The notes beneath the pieces were generated by a model. That model saw only the letters and a program-made list of their open reading frames with translations. It ran no database searches and was not told where the DNA came from. A stretch of 64,000 nt of DNA from Desulfosporosinus sp. FKB. GTDB lineage: Bacteria; Bacillota; Desulfitobacteriia; Desulfitobacteriales; Desulfitobacteriaceae. Position numbers and translations under genes: made by a program. The stretch is taken from contig NZ_NADJ01000016.1 in NCBI RefSeq assembly GCF_002196705.1, forward strand, positions 108,364-172,363. The letters are read 5' to 3'. Shown piece by piece: positions 8,333 to 17,513 of the stretch; position 1 is the first letter of the stretch, and the number at the start of each line of letters is the position of its first letter.

Positions 8333-8662
8333 CTAACTGTCAGCAAGATGCCTCATCAAGGCTTCACCTTCTTGAAATTGGTGAGCAAGTATTTTCTGAA
8401 CGTTCCCAAGTACAGTTAATACTTCGGGGTATTTGATCCTGTACATGACTTTTAACCCCACTTTAGTCGATGAAATAATTTGTTGTTTACGCAAAATACT
8501 TAAGTGCTGTGATAAATTCGATTGTTCAATTCCTAAATCCTCGATTAGCTCACAAACACAAATTTCTCCGTCTTTTGCCAATCGTTCAAGGATACGTATC
8601 CGGGTTGGATGCGCTAAAGCCTTAAAAAAATCGCTCTTTAAGGATACGATCTGTTCTTCCAC
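8333..8662 (-). CDS. ArsR/SmtB-family regulator, 109 aa
   Basis: The winged helix contains EICVCELIEDLGIEQSNLSQ and LSILRKQQIISSTKVG. The CVC pair suggests metalloid or thiol sensing. I chose the GTG at 8662, which follows AGAGGG at 6 bases; an in-frame ATG at 8680 has no good site. The neighbour to the left is the ars operon and to the right the cytochrome bc genes, which end toward it, so its target is unclear. It may control itself through the palindrome at 8710-8727 and possibly the respiratory island. Sulfur-sensing ArsR relatives (BigR/SqrR) are an alternative. Confidence 0.8.
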   Translation of the reverse strand: MEEQIVSLKSDFFKALAHPTRIRILERLAKDGEICVCELIEDLGIEQSNLSQHLSILRKQQIISSTKVGLKVMYRIKYPEVLTVLGNVQKILAHQFQEGEALMRHLADS

Positions 8663-8709
8663 ACAAATCCCTCTTATCATCTAGATAATTTAAGTCAGTA
8701 ATAAATTCT

Positions 8710-8727
8710 TATTATAATATTATAATA
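8710..8727. promoter_or_regulatory. Perfect AT palindrome upstream of the second arsR gene
   Basis: TATTATAATATTATAATA reads the same on both strands. It lies about 48 bases upstream of the GTG start at 8662 and is a candidate operator for an ArsR-type dimer. The high AT content of the region lowers confidence. Confidence 0.45.
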
Positions 8728-8839
8728 TATCTTCATTAATTTCAAAGGTTTTTCTTATAATTTGCTAATTTTCTTTTCCAGAGGGGATTAAGGAATTAAC
8801 AGAAGAGCTAGTCCCCAGCATCCTGACGGATAGTAGTAT

Positions 8840-9238
8840 TTAATGTATAAAGATGTAAAGCACAGTTAATAATACCCAGACCCCTGTAAACAGGACAAAA
8901 ATTACTCTAGCCCAAACTCTTGTTATCCGACTCGACAACCAAGGGTAACCCAACAGTAAAATGAAAGAAATAATAGGAAACAGCCAGCCGCTGACCCAAG
9001 CTGGCCAATGATAAAGAAGGAACTGGATTGCTCCGAATACCCAAGGGGCTTTTGCCTGAATAATGGAAACATCATCAGGAGAACTCCCCAAGGATATATC
9101 CATGAAAGAGGCAAAAATCAGTAAACCTGTCAGATACAAGAACAAGCAAATAGATTCCCGCGCCCGCAATTCCAAGATTGAAACCTGACCACGCTCATCC
9201 TCAAATTTTATTAAACTATTGATTTTCTTTTCTGCCAT
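8840..9238 (-). CDS. Cytochrome b C-terminal domain (subunit IV-like), 132 aa
   Basis: The protein has three or so hydrophobic segments. The sequence KAPWVFGAIQFLLYHWP resembles the KAPWYFL-type start of cytochrome b6f subunit IV and the quinol-site loop. It follows the cytochrome b6 gene by 52 bases and the Rieske gene, so these three make a split bc-type quinol oxidoreductase. It is shorter than usual subunit IV (about 160 aa). In this cluster the complex probably passes quinol electrons to the multiheme cytochrome or regulates the redox loop. The membrane role is inferred from family and context. Confidence 0.75.
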   Translation of the reverse strand: MAEKKINSLIKFEDERGQVSILELRARESICLFLYLTGLLIFASFMDISLGSSPDDVSIIQAKAPWVFGAIQFLLYHWPAWVSGWLFPIISFILLLGYPWLSSRITRVWARVIFVLFTGVWVLLTVLYIFIH

Positions 9239-9290
9239 TTAGAAATGTCTCCTAAATAAATCCTTTTATACAGGGGTTTAAAATTTGATT

Positions 9291-9932
9291 TTAGAGGGAT
9301 CTAATTCCGCCATTACGCCGGATCCGCCAGAAATGATACATTTGAAGAACGCTTATTACCCAGGCCAAAACATGCGAGTGCCAAATATATAGGTGGAGAG
9401 TACTACTATTTAAAGGGCTCGGATTACCGAAAAAAATAAAAGCCAGAGCTTTTCCACCCGGGATGACTTGAAGCAAGGATACCCCTACACTTGCAGCTGC
9501 CCCGCCCTCTTGATCCCCTCGAAGCAAGTAGCCTGAATAATCCATAATTAATGTAAGTCCTAGTAATAGGACGCCAATAACCCAATTTAATTCACGGGGT
9601 GGTCTATAGGCATGGGAAACCACTACCCTTACCATATGTAAAAATATTGATATAACCATAAACTGCCCTGCCCAGAAATGTAACGATCGGATCAAGGCTC
9701 CGTATGGAAGTACAGAATTAATTTCTACCAATGAAGAATATGCTTTTTCACCTGGTTGATAGTTAAATAATAACAACATCCCTGTCCCGACTAGAATTAA
9801 AAAAGATAAAAAGGAAAGACCTCCCAAACAAAAAGTTGCCTTGAATCTAAGGGACTTGCCGGAGATCCGTTGTGGGCGAATATGTTGCCATAGAGAAGTC
9901 TGTTGTCGTCTATGCACGAATTTATTCTCCAT
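9291..9932 (-). CDS. Cytochrome b6-like haem b subunit, 213 aa
   Basis: Four transmembrane helices carry two His pairs: SLHFWAGQFMVISIFLH in helix 2 and HSHVLAWVISVLQMYH in helix 4, which would bind two b haems. The Arg- and Gly-rich turn LRGDQEGGAAA matches the b6 quinol-site region. The N-terminus is positively charged. It is coded between the Rieske protein and subunit IV genes, as in petCBD-type operons of Desulfitobacterium and Heliobacteria. Confidence 0.88.
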   Translation of the reverse strand: MENKFVHRRQQTSLWQHIRPQRISGKSLRFKATFCLGGLSFLSFLILVGTGMLLLFNYQPGEKAYSSLVEINSVLPYGALIRSLHFWAGQFMVISIFLHMVRVVVSHAYRPPRELNWVIGVLLLGLTLIMDYSGYLLRGDQEGGAAASVGVSLLQVIPGGKALAFIFFGNPSPLNSSTLHLYIWHSHVLAWVISVLQMYHFWRIRRNGGIRSL

Positions 9933-10011
9933 AATTAGATATTCTTAGAGATTTATTTGTTTATGAAAATCAGTCAGCTATTTCTTCAATTCAAATCAAA
10001 GTAAGAAGATT

Positions 10012-10437
10012 TTACACTGGTGGTTTTAACAAAAAGTAACCTTTTTGTTCTTCAACCTTAGCCATAGGCAAGGGAAATTTGGCCGGACCGGAAATCGGCT
10101 TGCCTTCAAACGAATACTTACTGCCATGACAAGGGCAAACCCAAAGATCTTTGCCGGGGTCGAAACGGACTTCACAGCCTAAATGAGTACAGGTTGCCCA
10201 GATAGCCTCCGGCCTTTCTTCCCCCTGTCGGAGCCAAAAGCGGGTATCGGCGACTCTTTGCCATTTGTTAGTTAATTTGATCTCATCTTTAGAAAATCGT
10301 TCCACTTCGGTGCGTTTATCACCAAAAGCCAAGTATTTCCCAATAGGAAATACTGTAGAGAGTCCTACTAAAACCAGGACACCTCTACCCAATATTATAA
10401 ACTTTCGTCTGGAAAATAAATGCTCCTGCGATGACAT
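10012..10437 (-). CDS. Rieske [2Fe-2S] protein, 141 aa
   Basis: The two cluster motifs CTHLGCEV and CPCHGSKYSFEG are intact and give the Cys-His ligands of a Rieske centre. The N-terminus (SRRKFIILGRG, then a hydrophobic stretch) is a twin-arginine-type membrane anchor, so the domain faces outside the membrane after Tat export. Two tatA genes lie in the window. It heads the bc-type trio, 74 bases upstream of cytochrome b6. Confidence 0.93.
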   Translation of the reverse strand: MSSQEHLFSRRKFIILGRGVLVLVGLSTVFPIGKYLAFGDKRTEVERFSKDEIKLTNKWQRVADTRFWLRQGEERPEAIWATCTHLGCEVRFDPGKDLWVCPCHGSKYSFEGKPISGPAKFPLPMAKVEEQKGYFLLKPPV

Positions 10438-10523
10438 TTTTAATCCGTCCTTATAAACTCAAACTTTTCTGATGCCTTAACCTTTACGTGCAATATCTCT
10501 TTGATCCAGATAAGTTAGTAACG

Positions 10524-11183
10524 TCAGTCATTAATCAACCCATTTTCCATAGCATATCGAACAAGTTCCGCCCGCTTGTGCAAGTCGAGTTTCTCCATAA
10601 TACGCGTTTTATAGGTTTCAACAGTTTTTACGCTAATATGAAGAAGGCCTGCAATATCTTGGTTCGTATGCCCTAAGGCCAAATACTTTAGCACTTCTCG
10701 TTCTCTCTCGCTCAATCCTTTTTCTTTCTTTTCTTTGCGTTCACGTGTCTGAGGTGCAACAATCTGATAAAGCAGGGACCCAGCCATAGGTGGATAAATA
10801 TAGAGTTCTCCACGCGAAACCGTCCGGATAGCTGATAGCAGTTCCACATCTGCCGCCTTTTTTAAGACATATCCTTTGCCCCCGGCCCGAATAACAGCCT
10901 TCATGTACTCCTCATCATCATGCATGGTTAAAACCAGAATTTTAGTCAGCGGGTGTTTTTCCAAGATACGTCCAATACAATCTAAACCACTGATCTTTGG
11001 CAACGTAAGGTCGAGTAACACTAAATCAGGCAAGGTCTTCTCAACCATCCGAATAACTTCTTCACCATCAGCTGCCTCACCAACAACTTCAAAATCCTCT
11101 TCAAGGTTCAGCAACACTCGCAACCCTGCCCTCAGCACAGCATGATCATCACCGAGTAAAATCCTCAGTTTCTTTTCAGACAT
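10524..11183 (-). CDS. NarL/FixJ-family response regulator, 219 aa
   Basis: The receiver domain (residues 1-125) has the acidic pocket LLGDDHA, the phosphoacceptor Asp in LVLLDLTLPKISG, and Lys in YVLKKAA. The C-terminal LuxR-type helix-turn-helix reads LSEREREVLKYLALGHTNQD, then ISVKTVETYKTRIMEKL. It overlaps the histidine kinase gene by 8 bases, so the pair is translated together. It likely activates the respiratory operon in which it lies in response to the exported substrate. Confidence 0.93.
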   Translation of the reverse strand: MSEKKLRILLGDDHAVLRAGLRVLLNLEEDFEVVGEAADGEEVIRMVEKTLPDLVLLDLTLPKISGLDCIGRILEKHPLTKILVLTMHDDEEYMKAVIRAGGKGYVLKKAADVELLSAIRTVSRGELYIYPPMAGSLLYQIVAPQTRERKEKKEKGLSEREREVLKYLALGHTNQDIAGLLHISVKTVETYKTRIMEKLDLHKRAELVRYAMENGLIND

Positions 11184-12711
11184 GAAACTCCTTCTTTCCC
11201 TGCGCTTGATTCATGTTCACAGGAATCTTAATGAAAACGGTTGTTCCTATTCCTAATTGGGATTCTATGTTAAAAGTTCCCCCCAGTAACGCAGCTCGCT
11301 CTTGCATCCCAAAAAGTCCAAGTCCCCGTCCGGGTTGGACAACGACTTGATCAGGATCAAATCCCCTGCCATTGTCTTCGACAATAGCCAAAACCCAGTC
11401 GTCCCTCCAGTCCAGCAAGACAGACACCATACTGGCTTCGGCATATTTCGCAACATTAGTTAAAGCCTCCTGGACAATTCGATAAAGCGCAACCTCAATA
11501 GCTGCAGAAACGCGGTATTCACGAAACCCGTTGACATTAAAATCTATTTCTATGCCGAATTTTGACTCATACTCCCGGATGTAACGTTCCAGAGCCGGAA
11601 CCAATCCCATATCATCAAGCACACTAGGTCGAAGCTCCCGTGCAAGATGATGAACTTCTTCTAAGGTCTGCGAAACAACCCGACGCATTTCTTGCAAGCG
11701 ATCCCCTACGGCACAAAAGGAAGTTTCAGTCTCTAAAACCTTTATTCCCACCATGAGGGAAGTTAATGCCTGGCTTGTTTCGTCATGAAGCTCTCTTGAG
11801 ATGCGTTTTCGTTCCTCTTCTTGAGCCGTCATTACTTTTTCTAAGAGCTGAAGACGCATCTCTTCCTTCTCCCTTAGAGCATCCATTAAATTTTCTCTTT
11901 CACGGTAGTTTTGACTTAGAGATAGTGTCATCTTGTTAAATGCTTCTGTAAGGACTCCGATTTCATCCTGAGAATGAACGATTCCCTGTACGTCAAGTTC
12001 TCCTTTTGTCACCCTTTGAGTTAAAGCCACCAACTCACGGATCGGTTGAGTTAACACACGGGTCAGCAATACCGCAGCAATTATACCCAGGGCCGACACA
12101 AAAAGTGCAATAAGCAAGAGATTCCATGTCATCTGGAGCACTGCCTTTTGCAGACCTTTTTCATCCATTCCTACCCGATCTACACCCAGTTTGCCATTCA
12201 AGATAGGAATGGCAACATCTCGAACAATCCCCACTTCGGTACGGAAAGCCGTTAAGTGATAATCAGCCGTTCCCGAGACGGTATTTGCTTTGAGCAATTC
12301 TTTAGGGAAAGCCTCGCCAAATGTGTGCGCCAGAACATTTCCTTGGGGATCGACGACGAACAGGTAGAGGACATCCTCATTATTTTTTAAGGTGTTTTGC
12401 AACAACTCATAAACAGCATAGTCGTTATTAATCAAAAGTTCATTAGTAGCCCTTGCCGCGACATCACTCCCGATCGAAACGGCCCGCTTGTCGAGTTGGT
12501 CTCGCAAATTGTTCGTTAGAATATTTCCCATCTGCCAAACAATCATACTACTCAATAGCAACACTACTCCAACAACCAAGCCAAGTATCTTTTTCTGGAC
12601 ACGAACACGTTTAAGTATATCCAGCGCGTACTTAACGAGGATATACTTCTGTAATCTTTCGCTAGTTTTTTTAACCCAGGATATTAAACCCATAAGACCT
12701 CCCATCATCAC
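11176..12711 (-). CDS. NarX-like sensor histidine kinase with HAMP domain, 511 aa
   Basis: Two membrane helices flank an extracytoplasmic domain of about 140 residues. A HAMP domain (LTQPIRELVALTQRVTKGEL) follows, then a HisKA_3 dimerisation helix with the phospho-His in RISRELHDETSQALTSLMVG, and an HATPase with EALTNVAKYAEA, VEDNGRGFD and GLGLFGMQERA. The start is ambiguous: ATG at 12711 or an internal ATG at 12693 behind GGGAGG. It is paired with the regulator at 10524 and with the PhnD-like lipoprotein coded 31 bases upstream, which may be its substrate-binding partner as in TtrS-type sensing. Confidence 0.92.
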   Translation of the reverse strand: MMMGGLMGLISWVKKTSERLQKYILVKYALDILKRVRVQKKILGLVVGVVLLLSSMIVWQMGNILTNNLRDQLDKRAVSIGSDVAARATNELLINNDYAVYELLQNTLKNNEDVLYLFVVDPQGNVLAHTFGEAFPKELLKANTVSGTADYHLTAFRTEVGIVRDVAIPILNGKLGVDRVGMDEKGLQKAVLQMTWNLLLIALFVSALGIIAAVLLTRVLTQPIRELVALTQRVTKGELDVQGIVHSQDEIGVLTEAFNKMTLSLSQNYRERENLMDALREKEEMRLQLLEKVMTAQEEERKRISRELHDETSQALTSLMVGIKVLETETSFCAVGDRLQEMRRVVSQTLEEVHHLARELRPSVLDDMGLVPALERYIREYESKFGIEIDFNVNGFREYRVSAAIEVALYRIVQEALTNVAKYAEASMVSVLLDWRDDWVLAIVEDNGRGFDPDQVVVQPGRGLGLFGMQERAALLGGTFNIESQLGIGTTVFIKIPVNMNQAQGKKEFHV

Positions 12712-12742
12712 TTCCGCTGTTCAACCCAATTATTTCAGAAAC

Positions 12743-13699
12743 TCATTTCTTTTGATCGATCGCGGAATTTGCGTTCACCATCGACTGAATAGGTCCATAA
12801 GCAGCTTCATTGGGCATAACAAAACGATCATATAATAGCGCTTTTAAGGCCATTTTACCTACAGAATCATTATCCATTTGCAACAATGCTTCCAGCAAAG
12901 CTGCCTTAAGATGAGAGTCTATATTCTTATTTACCACGACCGGGGGGCTCCCGACCTCAGGAGATTCGGCAATAATCCGGATTTTCTTTGCTAAGGAAGG
13001 ATCCTTGGCTACAGAATATTGATACACCAAAGAATCCACCCCAGCCGCAGAAACCACATTATCCAGGACAGCTTTGATCGAATTATCATGACTATACGTA
13101 TAAACTACTCGTTTAAAGAAATCGGTTGGTCGACTGTTTAATTGTGTAACCATATAGGAGGGGGCAATGGTCCCGGAAAAAGAGATAGGATCTGTGAAGC
13201 CAAACACTTGCCCCTTAAGATCTTGAAAAGTTTGAAATCGACTGTTCGAATTCACGATAATATAAGACTGGTATGTCGATTTCCCATTCACTTCGGGAAC
13301 GGCCAACAACATGAGATTCTCTTGTTTTCCCGAAACATAGGCACCTGAACAAATAAAGGCTACATCCACGCCATTATCCCGAACAAGATCATTAATTTCC
13401 TTATAACTCTGGCGTTGGATTAATTCCACCGGTCTGCCAATTTTTTTCTGGAGATAATCGGCCAAGGACTGATAGTTTTCCAGTGTTTCACGAGGAGATA
13501 AAACCGAAGAAATCCCAACCCTTAAGGAATCCTGATTTTCTAAGGGCTGTGGATTAGTGAGTGAAGGATCTTTTGATTCTATGCTAACCATAGGCAAGCG
13601 GTCAGTTCCTTGACAACCTGCGAGCATAAACACCGCTAATATGAGAATTATTGCCAAACTAACATGACGGCCCACCTTTTTTCCTATCTGAAAACTCAT
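12743..13699 (-). CDS. PhnD-like periplasmic-binding lipoprotein, probable sensor partner, 318 aa
   Basis: A lipoprotein signal (AVFMLAGCQG, lipobox Cys near residue 29) leads into a phosphonate/phosphate-binding-type domain: LRVGISSVLSPRETLENYQSLADYL, VDVAFICSGAYV, YIIVNSNS and LKGQVFGFTDPISFSG. No ABC transporter permease or ATPase gene is nearby. It sits directly before the histidine kinase, so it more likely presents a ligand to the kinase than feeds a transporter. The tetrathionate sensor TtrS has a similar domain built in. The ligand is unknown. Confidence 0.82.
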   Translation of the reverse strand: MSFQIGKKVGRHVSLAIILILAVFMLAGCQGTDRLPMVSIESKDPSLTNPQPLENQDSLRVGISSVLSPRETLENYQSLADYLQKKIGRPVELIQRQSYKEINDLVRDNGVDVAFICSGAYVSGKQENLMLLAVPEVNGKSTYQSYIIVNSNSRFQTFQDLKGQVFGFTDPISFSGTIAPSYMVTQLNSRPTDFFKRVVYTYSHDNSIKAVLDNVVSAAGVDSLVYQYSVAKDPSLAKKIRIIAESPEVGSPPVVVNKNIDSHLKAALLEALLQMDNDSVGKMALKALLYDRFVMPNEAAYGPIQSMVNANSAIDQKK

Positions 13700-13787
13700 G
13701 ATAGTACCTCCAAATGCATTACACCTATACTAACCTGTTTTATATACCATAATTCGTTTTTCACCCTAGATATCCTGCACACTTAGG

Positions 13788-15266
13788 TTACTTTTTCAAA
13801 TTCCCCGAAACATCATGGCATTTATGGCAATCGTTTGAAGACTGGGCTTGGGGGTTTTGCTGACATCCGCTTCCTGACACCAAGGGGATTGGATATTTCT
13901 CTCCCGTGACTTTACTAGTCAATACCCATCCTTCAGTCTCCAACTTGATATTGGGTAATTCCTCCCCTTTGGCAGTTTTCAGGATTCTATCCCCCACTTT
14001 CAATTTCGGTAAATTCGTATTTGCCTGTTCTTCTTCAAAAGCAAGGTCATCCGGCGAACGAATCGTCCATGACGCAGGAAGGTCTTCTTTAGTGCCATGA
14101 CAGTCGTAGCATTGGAGTTTTAAGGCCTGATATTCCGTAGGGTAGAGATGTCCATCTCCCATAACCTCTTGTCGAGTATGACAGTCTATGCAATCCAGTT
14201 CCACTTCGCACTTTGTAAAGACCATTCCGGGCTGGTAGACATTTTTCACTCGCTCACTCAAACTCTCCTTGCCAGTTTCGGAAGACGCTTTTATTTGAGA
14301 CAGATCTGGCCGGAGATTGAACTGAAGGGTATAAAGATCAGGCATACCCAGATTATGGCATTGATTACACTGAGTATACGGAATCTGGGTAGTGAGGCTA
14401 TGAGTAAGGCCATGCCCCGCCTCTCCTTTCACAGTGACATCTTGTCCCTGATAGGTATGGTTTCGATCGGTTAGAACATGGCAACTTTCACAGCCATTTC
14501 CTAAGGATGCTTGTTCCGGCAGTTTTCCATTGTTCTGGTGGCACACTTCCAGACAATTTTTTATTAATTTTTGTTCAAGTGGTTGCCCATTAAACGGCGC
14601 CTGGACTTGCGAAGCAATTTCACCAGGTTTTACGGATAATTTTGGGGAAATATCAAGGCCATACATATAGCGAACCATGGAAAGTTCCCCTCCTTTATTC
14701 GCCATCAAGGATGTGGAGACTAAGACGGTTTGATTATCCTCCATTCGCTTATGCCCGGCATGGCATTGAGCGGTCGAAGCTTGAGAGCCGCAGCTTAGCT
14801 GACTGACCTCTAAGCGCCCCGGATGTCCTGCCCCATACATTCCGGCGTGAGCCTGATTTTGATCCAGAGAGAGGGCATTTCCTCCGTGACAAACCACGCA
14901 GCCAAATGTCTCAGACGGATGGGAAGCGGAAATTTCTTCTATTCCCAAATGGCAAGTCTGACAGCGTTCTACATTCCCATTGGGAAGGATTAAGGTTTTG
15001 ATCTCCGGCTTTTGTTCTTTCATAATATCCCGTTCCCATTGCTCCTCCAAAGCTTTCTTAAGCACAGGATTTTGAGTCGCCTTGATCTTTTGGTTTAACT
15101 GGGCAATTTGAGAACGATAATATTTAGTTTGCCACATTTCCCAGCTGGGATGACTATTAACCCATAGAACACTTAAAAACACTGCCACGAAGAGCAAAAC
15201 AGAGCCTAGAAATAACCATTCAAACCCTTGTCCCGTTTTCATCCCCGGTAAACGAATTTTAAGCAA
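13788..15266 (-). CDS. Membrane-anchored multiheme cytochrome c with unusual haem motifs, 492 aa
   Basis: An N-terminal membrane helix (residues 16-36) anchors a large extracytoplasmic domain. Seven canonical CxxCH motifs are seen: C102-C105, C123-C126, C259-C262, C300-C303, C359-C362, C386-C389 and C480-C483. Two more candidates are non-canonical: C238LEVCH (CX3CH), and C159 to C168 then His169 (CX8CH). A further Cys468 lies 12 residues before C480. It is coded between the sulfur transporter and the PhnD-like sensor gene. It probably carries electrons between the quinol side and the molybdoenzyme, or is itself a reductase. No close family name is assigned. Confidence 0.88.
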   Translation of the reverse strand: MLKIRLPGMKTGQGFEWLFLGSVLLFVAVFLSVLWVNSHPSWEMWQTKYYRSQIAQLNQKIKATQNPVLKKALEEQWERDIMKEQKPEIKTLILPNGNVERCQTCHLGIEEISASHPSETFGCVVCHGGNALSLDQNQAHAGMYGAGHPGRLEVSQLSCGSQASTAQCHAGHKRMEDNQTVLVSTSLMANKGGELSMVRYMYGLDISPKLSVKPGEIASQVQAPFNGQPLEQKLIKNCLEVCHQNNGKLPEQASLGNGCESCHVLTDRNHTYQGQDVTVKGEAGHGLTHSLTTQIPYTQCNQCHNLGMPDLYTLQFNLRPDLSQIKASSETGKESLSERVKNVYQPGMVFTKCEVELDCIDCHTRQEVMGDGHLYPTEYQALKLQCYDCHGTKEDLPASWTIRSPDDLAFEEEQANTNLPKLKVGDRILKTAKGEELPNIKLETEGWVLTSKVTGEKYPIPLVSGSGCQQNPQAQSSNDCHKCHDVSGNLKK

Positions 15267-15351
15267 CGGGAATTCACCTCTTTTTTATAAGCAACATGAA
15301 AACCCTAACGTCGAGAAGTTCCCACGATCTTTTTAATTCAATCTTTTTAAT

Positions 15352-16800
15352 TCAATCCGTGTAATCAATCTGTCTCTCATCCAGGGACAGCTGGATTAAT
15401 TCCGTATTCTTAAAAAGCACTGCTTTCAGGGGAAGTTGCATAAAACGAGCCGAGGCCCGGATCGCCCAAATAAATATTACCAATAAAAACAAAGAGTAAA
15501 GGATACCTACAAGATGCTGTACTCCTGGGTTTCCAGATAGAAGCTCGGGCCAATTGTAAGCCTGATGAATTAGGACGGTTGAACTGAGCCATGCTTCATG
15601 AGCTTTCGGGAACAAAGTGTAGGGAAGGTAGCCAATAGCAAAACCAATAAACCCGATCAGTGTGTTGCCGTAGAGGAGCCCAAGACGCATGTAGGAACGA
15701 ATCTCACACCCTATTAAGGCTACTGCCCCAAAGCCCAACATCGCCCCACCCAGCAAATGCCCTATGTTAAGCTGATCTTTAATCAAGATGTGATGCCCTA
15801 AAGGAATCCCGTAGCCAATCCAGGCAATAATAATAAAGACATTGGTGATGACGATCGCGGTCATTACTCCGATGAAAGGAAACATTCCCTTAAACAAAGT
15901 TTGCGTAATCCGGGGCAATCCCAAAGTTTTGCACCACTCGTCGTTGTTACGTATAGCCGGCGATAGTTCCAGAGAGACCGTAGCGCATTCAGTGCCAAAA
16001 CCACTCTTGGCCATAGCAATCCCAGCTATTATGCCGGCTAGAAGCGTCAATAACGGATAGGCCCAGCCTGCTTGAGAGAATCCCATAGTATAGGAAAGGT
16101 TAAACAGGCTGCCCCGTACCGCTACCCCAATCAGTAAAACCAGGAACAATACGCCAATCCAACGCCAAGGATCCCGCCAAGGCCTATACGTTGGCTCATA
16201 ACCCAAGCTCTCCCCTTTCCAGCCCCTTAACTGTGCTGTTTCTACATAAGAGCGAGTTTCCTGATGTTTAAAATACCCTGCTAAGCCTAGCTTAGTCAAT
16301 AACATAAAGGTCAGCATTCCACTGAGACTCATGACCACCACGACCACCCAACTATCAATCTGCATCAGAGGAATTCCTCCCAGTAAATGATAGAGAGTAC
16401 ACCCTCCGGCAAGTCGAGTGCCATAACTAAAAACAATTCCTCCGCTAAAGGAAACAATCAGCATCTTTTTATCATACTTTACCCAGCTGCGAAATTCTCC
16501 CTCCATTAAACCTACCAAGCTTCCCCCCAGAATCATTCCAATAATCGGCCACCAAACATCCGCTTGAAAGACCTGTCCATACAAATTGGTCTTTCCCCCC
16601 AAAAGAAATATTTCCAGTCCGCGGAACATTTGCCCAAGTCCGGCAGTCACTCGCAACGGATCGACGACTGCTCTACCGTAGACCTGGTAATCTCTTTGAA
16701 TATCCGCAATCATGAAAAGGATTTGGGCGATACCAAAGGTTAGGCCAGCCCAAAAGAACGACCATTGTTTCTTAACCGCCTTTACTACGCTTCCGCCCAC
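15352..16800 (-). CDS. YeeE/YedE-family sulfur (thiosulfate-like) transporter, 482 aa
   Basis: This is a long membrane protein with about a dozen helices and the Cys-containing signature segments of the YeeE/YedE family: TRLAGGCTLYHLLGG, SGFGTECATVSLELS and ALIGCEIRSYMRLG. In the family member TsuA the conserved Cys residues relay thiosulfate into the cell. Its place between a rhodanese and a multiheme cytochrome suggests it takes up a sulfur compound or moves the product of the reductase. YedE proteins also occur in selenium metabolism, so selenium is an alternative. Confidence 0.85.
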   Translation of the reverse strand: MGGSVVKAVKKQWSFFWAGLTFGIAQILFMIADIQRDYQVYGRAVVDPLRVTAGLGQMFRGLEIFLLGGKTNLYGQVFQADVWWPIIGMILGGSLVGLMEGEFRSWVKYDKKMLIVSFSGGIVFSYGTRLAGGCTLYHLLGGIPLMQIDSWVVVVVMSLSGMLTFMLLTKLGLAGYFKHQETRSYVETAQLRGWKGESLGYEPTYRPWRDPWRWIGVLFLVLLIGVAVRGSLFNLSYTMGFSQAGWAYPLLTLLAGIIAGIAMAKSGFGTECATVSLELSPAIRNNDEWCKTLGLPRITQTLFKGMFPFIGVMTAIVITNVFIIIAWIGYGIPLGHHILIKDQLNIGHLLGGAMLGFGAVALIGCEIRSYMRLGLLYGNTLIGFIGFAIGYLPYTLFPKAHEAWLSSTVLIHQAYNWPELLSGNPGVQHLVGILYSLFLLVIFIWAIRASARFMQLPLKAVLFKNTELIQLSLDERQIDYTD

Positions 16801-16858
16801 ATTTTTAACCTCTCTTTATCTCTCATTGATTCTGCTCGATTGACTCAGTTCTCCCAAT

Positions 16859-16904
16859 GAAGTACAGCCCTTGTTTGAACTTTGACAAACAAGGGCTGTA
16901 CTTC
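16859..16904. repeat. Perfect 19-bp hairpin between the rhodanese and YeeE genes
   Basis: GAAGTACAGCCCTTGTTTG (16859-16877) and its exact reverse complement (16886-16904) enclose eight bases. It lies between two genes of the same operon and has no long T-run on the minus strand. It may be a partial terminator or an mRNA end-protecting stem that sets different expression of upstream and downstream genes. Confidence 0.85.
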
Positions 16905-16926
16905 AAACAACCTGAATTTCTTCATT

Positions 16927-17448
16927 TTAACATCCGCCAATGCTCTCTGTTACCTCGCCGCTCCCTAGGTTTTTCCATTGCTCCATCCCGCCAACCAGAA
17001 CTTTAACATTGTTGGGGGTATAGCCTTTTTGAGTAAGTATTTGCCAGGCAGTGAAAGAGCGTGATCCATTTAAGCAGACAAGAATCACCTCTTTGTCTTT
17101 TGAAATCTCGTTTAAATGAGATGTTATATTCCCTAACGGCATATTCATCGCTTTTTCTATATGGCCTGAAGCGAATTCATTAGGTTCTCTGACATCAATG
17201 ATTTGCCAAGCGTCATTGGCTTTCATTCCGGCAGCAAGCTGGCTCGCAGAAATCATAGACCCTGAAGGCAGCGTTTTATCCGTGGAACTTGAGGACCCTG
17301 GTGTCGATCCGGAAGATTCCGGGTTGGCCGAAGAAGGCTGAACAGATTGTGCAGGACCCGCTGGATTAGATGTGGAGGGCGCTTTCGTTCCGCAGCCGGA
17401 TAAAAAAGCAATGACCACCATGCTTAGGAGAATGAACTTTAACCTCAT
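16927..17448 (-). CDS. Rhodanese-domain lipoprotein, 173 aa
   Basis: A lipobox (FLSGCGT, Cys near residue 20) is followed by a Ser/Pro-rich linker of about 45 residues and then a single rhodanese domain. That domain contains IIDVREPNEFASGHIEKAMN and the active-site loop VCLNGSRS with the catalytic Cys. The protein ends in GGC. It should sit on the outer face of the membrane and carry sulfane sulfur as a persulfide. In this operon it could accept sulfur released by the reductase or feed the YeeE transporter. Confidence 0.9.
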   Translation of the reverse strand: MRLKFILLSMVVIAFLSGCGTKAPSTSNPAGPAQSVQPSSANPESSGSTPGSSSSTDKTLPSGSMISASQLAAGMKANDAWQIIDVREPNEFASGHIEKAMNMPLGNITSHLNEISKDKEVILVCLNGSRSFTAWQILTQKGYTPNNVKVLVGGMEQWKNLGSGEVTESIGGC

Positions 17449-17513
17449 TCTTAATCATCACCACTTTTCAAGAGCGTTCAGGGATACTCTCCCACCAATT
17501 TTGGAAGAAAGTT

